In this document: positions 4,569 through 6,189 of the stretch, in pieces | How the letters are laid out: the number at the start of each line of letters is the position of its first letter | Position numbering within the stretch: position 1 is the first letter of the stretch | Origin: CAIKMD01 sp035533255 | GTDB taxonomy: Bacteria; Pseudomonadota; Alphaproteobacteria; ATCC43930; CGMCC-115725 | Assembly: GCA_035533255.1 (NCBI GenBank) | Contig: DATLUE010000241.1 | Coordinates: forward strand, 1 to 6,189 | Reading direction: 5' to 3' | DNA: 6,189 nt | Made by a program: the position numbers and the translations under genes | Notes under the pieces: model-generated | Database searches by the model: none | What the model was told of the DNA's origin: nothing | What the model saw: only the letters and a program-made list of their open reading frames with translations

Positions 4569-6160
4569 GCGGCTCTGGGCAACCGGATCGCGACCCGGGT
4601 CCCCATCCCCGGCGTGCTGGTCAATTCGACGATCCCGTCATGCTGCTCGACGATCTGCTTGACCGTCGGCAGACCGAGGCCGGTGCCGAAACTCTTGGTG
4701 CTGAAAAACGGCTCGAAGACTTTCGGCAGCATTTCGGGCGCGATCCCGGTTCCCCTATCTTCGACGATCAACGCGAAATGCGTCGCCGACGCCGTGGTCG
4801 TCACGCGAATTGTCCGCTCCTCGCCACCGGGTAGCGGCTCGGCCATCGCCTGAACGGCATTCTCGATCAAATTGATCACCACCCGGTGCATGCGATCGCG
4901 ATCGATCGCGACTTTGCAGCCGGGTGCGCCGAGCTTGGGCGTCAGCCCGATCGACGCTGGCAGCGGGTAATCGCGCAGCACCTCCGCGAGCCATTCGTCG
5001 GCCAGCGCGGCCGTGCGCCGAACCTCTTTGGGCTCAGCGTAATCGAGCAGATTGACGATAATGCCGTCGCACCGGCCGATGCTCCGCTCCGCCCGCTCGA
5101 ACGGGCGCGCGAGATTCAGCCCGGCTTGCGTCGCCGATTGCCGGATCACATACAAGGTGTTTCGGATCGCGCTGAGCGGATTGCGCAGCTCATGCGCGAC
5201 CGTCGCCGTCACCTGCCCCAGCGCGGCGAGACGCTCGCTTCGCAACAGCTCGTCATGGGCATTCCTGAGCTCGGCGGTGCGCTCCTCGACGCGGCCCTCG
5301 AGCACCTCGTTCATTTCGCGAATCTCGCGATGCGCGGCATTCAGCCGCTCCGCGTGATCGCGCAAGGCGATGCTGCGGTCGCGAAAGATCATCAAGGCGC
5401 GCCCGAGCGTGCCGATCTCGTCGCGCCGATCGTCGCCGTCGATCCGGACCGCCAGATCGCCGGCGCTCAACCGTCCCATCAATCGGGTTATTTCGGTCAG
5501 CGGCCGAACGATAAACCGCTTCGTGATCCATCCCACGGTCAGCAGGGCGCCGATCAGCCCGCCGCCCGACAACCCGATCAACAGCTCGAGCGTGCGCGCC
5601 GAGCGCGCGTCCGCCAGACTCTCCGCCTTCCGCATCATCGCCGCGCTCCGATCGACCTCCTCACCGATCAGGGCGATGAGCGTTTCGCGCGCCTGCTGGG
5701 CGCCGCCCGTCGATAGGGCATGCGCCTGGTCGAATTGCTTGTCGACCATGAATTGATACAATTGCTCGCCGGTCGAGCCATAGGCGTCGATCGCCCGCTC
5801 GATCCGCGCCAGACGATCCGTCTCGGTCGGGTCCGCCGGCAATCGCCTCAGTTTCGCAATGCTGTCCTTCAGGCGATCGAGATCGGTGACATAGGCCGAG
5901 GCAAAGACGTCGAGCCCCGCCTTGTCGGTCATCAGCATCGCATTCTTCTCGTCGGCCGCGACGCCATTGACCGACGCGGCGGCCACCAGCGCCTCGGTCT
6001 GGCGCGCCGCCGTCACCCGGATGATTTCATGCGTTTGAGCGGTCAATTCGCTGAGGCTGCGCTCGGCCAGCACGACGATTCCGAGCGCGACCCCCAGCAT
6101 GACGGCCGGCGGAATCGCGACTTTCGCCATCAACCGAAGATTCTCGATCCGCCTCAGCAT
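4547..6160 (-). CDS. Membrane-bound sensor histidine kinase (HAMP, HisKA, HATPase_c)
   Basis: This 537-residue two-component sensor should autophosphorylate on a His and pass phosphate to a response regulator not seen here. In order: a membrane helix at about 13-32; a helical periplasmic sensor at about 33-190, whose DEKNAMLMTDK segment and length resemble the four-helix-bundle (4HB_MCP-like) domain; a second membrane helix at about 191-211; HAMP at about 212-265; a coiled coil at about 266-310 (LEGRVEERTAELRNAHDELLRSERL); HisKA with AHELRNPLSAIRN and the phospho-acceptor His323; and HATPase_c with N-box NLIENAVQAM (Asn434), G1 DRGTGI (468-473), F-box FEPFFSTK and G2 GTGLGL (492-497). All catalytic residues are present. 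The H-box and NLLDYAEPKEV resemble the AtoS/NtrB group. The ATG at 6158-6160 has AGGAA 9 bases upstream. The signal sensed is unknown. The upstream neighbour is outside the window. Confidence 0.95.
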   Translation of the reverse strand: MLRRIENLRLMAKVAIPPAVMLGVALGIVVLAERSLSELTAQTHEIIRVTAARQTEALVAAASVNGVAADEKNAMLMTDKAGLDVFASAYVTDLDRLKDSIAKLRRLPADPTETDRLARIERAIDAYGSTGEQLYQFMVDKQFDQAHALSTGGAQQARETLIALIGEEVDRSAAMMRKAESLADARSARTLELLIGLSGGGLIGALLTVGWITKRFIVRPLTEITRLMGRLSAGDLAVRIDGDDRRDEIGTLGRALMIFRDRSIALRDHAERLNAAHREIREMNEVLEGRVEERTAELRNAHDELLRSERLAALGQVTATVAHELRNPLSAIRNTLYVIRQSATQAGLNLARPFERAERSIGRCDGIIVNLLDYAEPKEVRRTAALADEWLAEVLRDYPLPASIGLTPKLGAPGCKVAIDRDRMHRVVINLIENAVQAMAEPLPGGEERTIRVTTTASATHFALIVEDRGTGIAPEMLPKVFEPFFSTKSFGTGLGLPTVKQIVEQHDGIVELTSTPGMGTRVAIRLPRAATDQMAA

Positions 6161-6169
6161 CGCGCGCCG

Positions 6170-6174
6170 TTCCT
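6170..6174 (-). promoter_or_regulatory. Ribosome-binding site of the histidine kinase
   Basis: On the minus strand AGGAA lies 9 bases upstream of the ATG at 6158-6160, supporting this start, which also places the first membrane helix right after a short positively charged N-terminus. A TAG at 6186-6188 on the same strand might end an upstream co-transcribed gene, but too little sequence is present to tell. Confidence 0.5.
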
Positions 6175-6189
6175 GCCGTGCCGCGCTAA

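Overview
The window reads as chromosomal DNA from a GC-rich alphaproteobacterium. G/C dominates third codon positions, and both the small YRVYFL-type protein and the AtoS/NtrB-like histidine kinase are typical of Rhodospirillales or Hyphomicrobiales. The exact taxon cannot be fixed from this sequence. I see no tRNA, rRNA, CRISPR array, transposase or phage gene, and no sign of recent transfer.

Layout from left to right. (1) Positions 27-1160, minus strand: a 377-residue protein with an N-terminal Cro/C1-like helix-turn-helix and a long C-terminal region that I do not recognise with certainty. (2) Divergent from it, plus strand: a 96-residue orphan protein (1291-1581) with a Pro-rich tail made by a short tandem repeat. 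(3) After a 137-base gap holding a long inverted repeat, a 284-residue protein of unknown function (1719-2573), possibly GNAT-like. (4) Convergent with it, minus strand: a clear MFS transporter of the metabolite:H+ symporter (MHS) family (2629-3924). (5) A 319-base divergent intergenic region with a small repeat cluster. (6) Plus strand: an 82-residue conserved-type small protein (4244-4492). (7) Convergent with it, minus strand: a complete membrane-bound sensor histidine kinase (4547-6160) with a four-helix-bundle-like sensor, HAMP, HisKA and HATPase_c. No response regulator is visible, and its upstream neighbour lies beyond the window edge.

The genes do not form an obvious single pathway. 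Most adjacent pairs are divergent or convergent, so the window is largely a set of single-gene transcription units separated by compact stem-loops. The only plausible co-directional pair is the 96-residue and 284-residue genes, next to a divergently transcribed DNA-binding protein that could regulate them. That trio (about 27-2573) is the part most worth a second look. I find no strong evidence for a novel multi-gene system.
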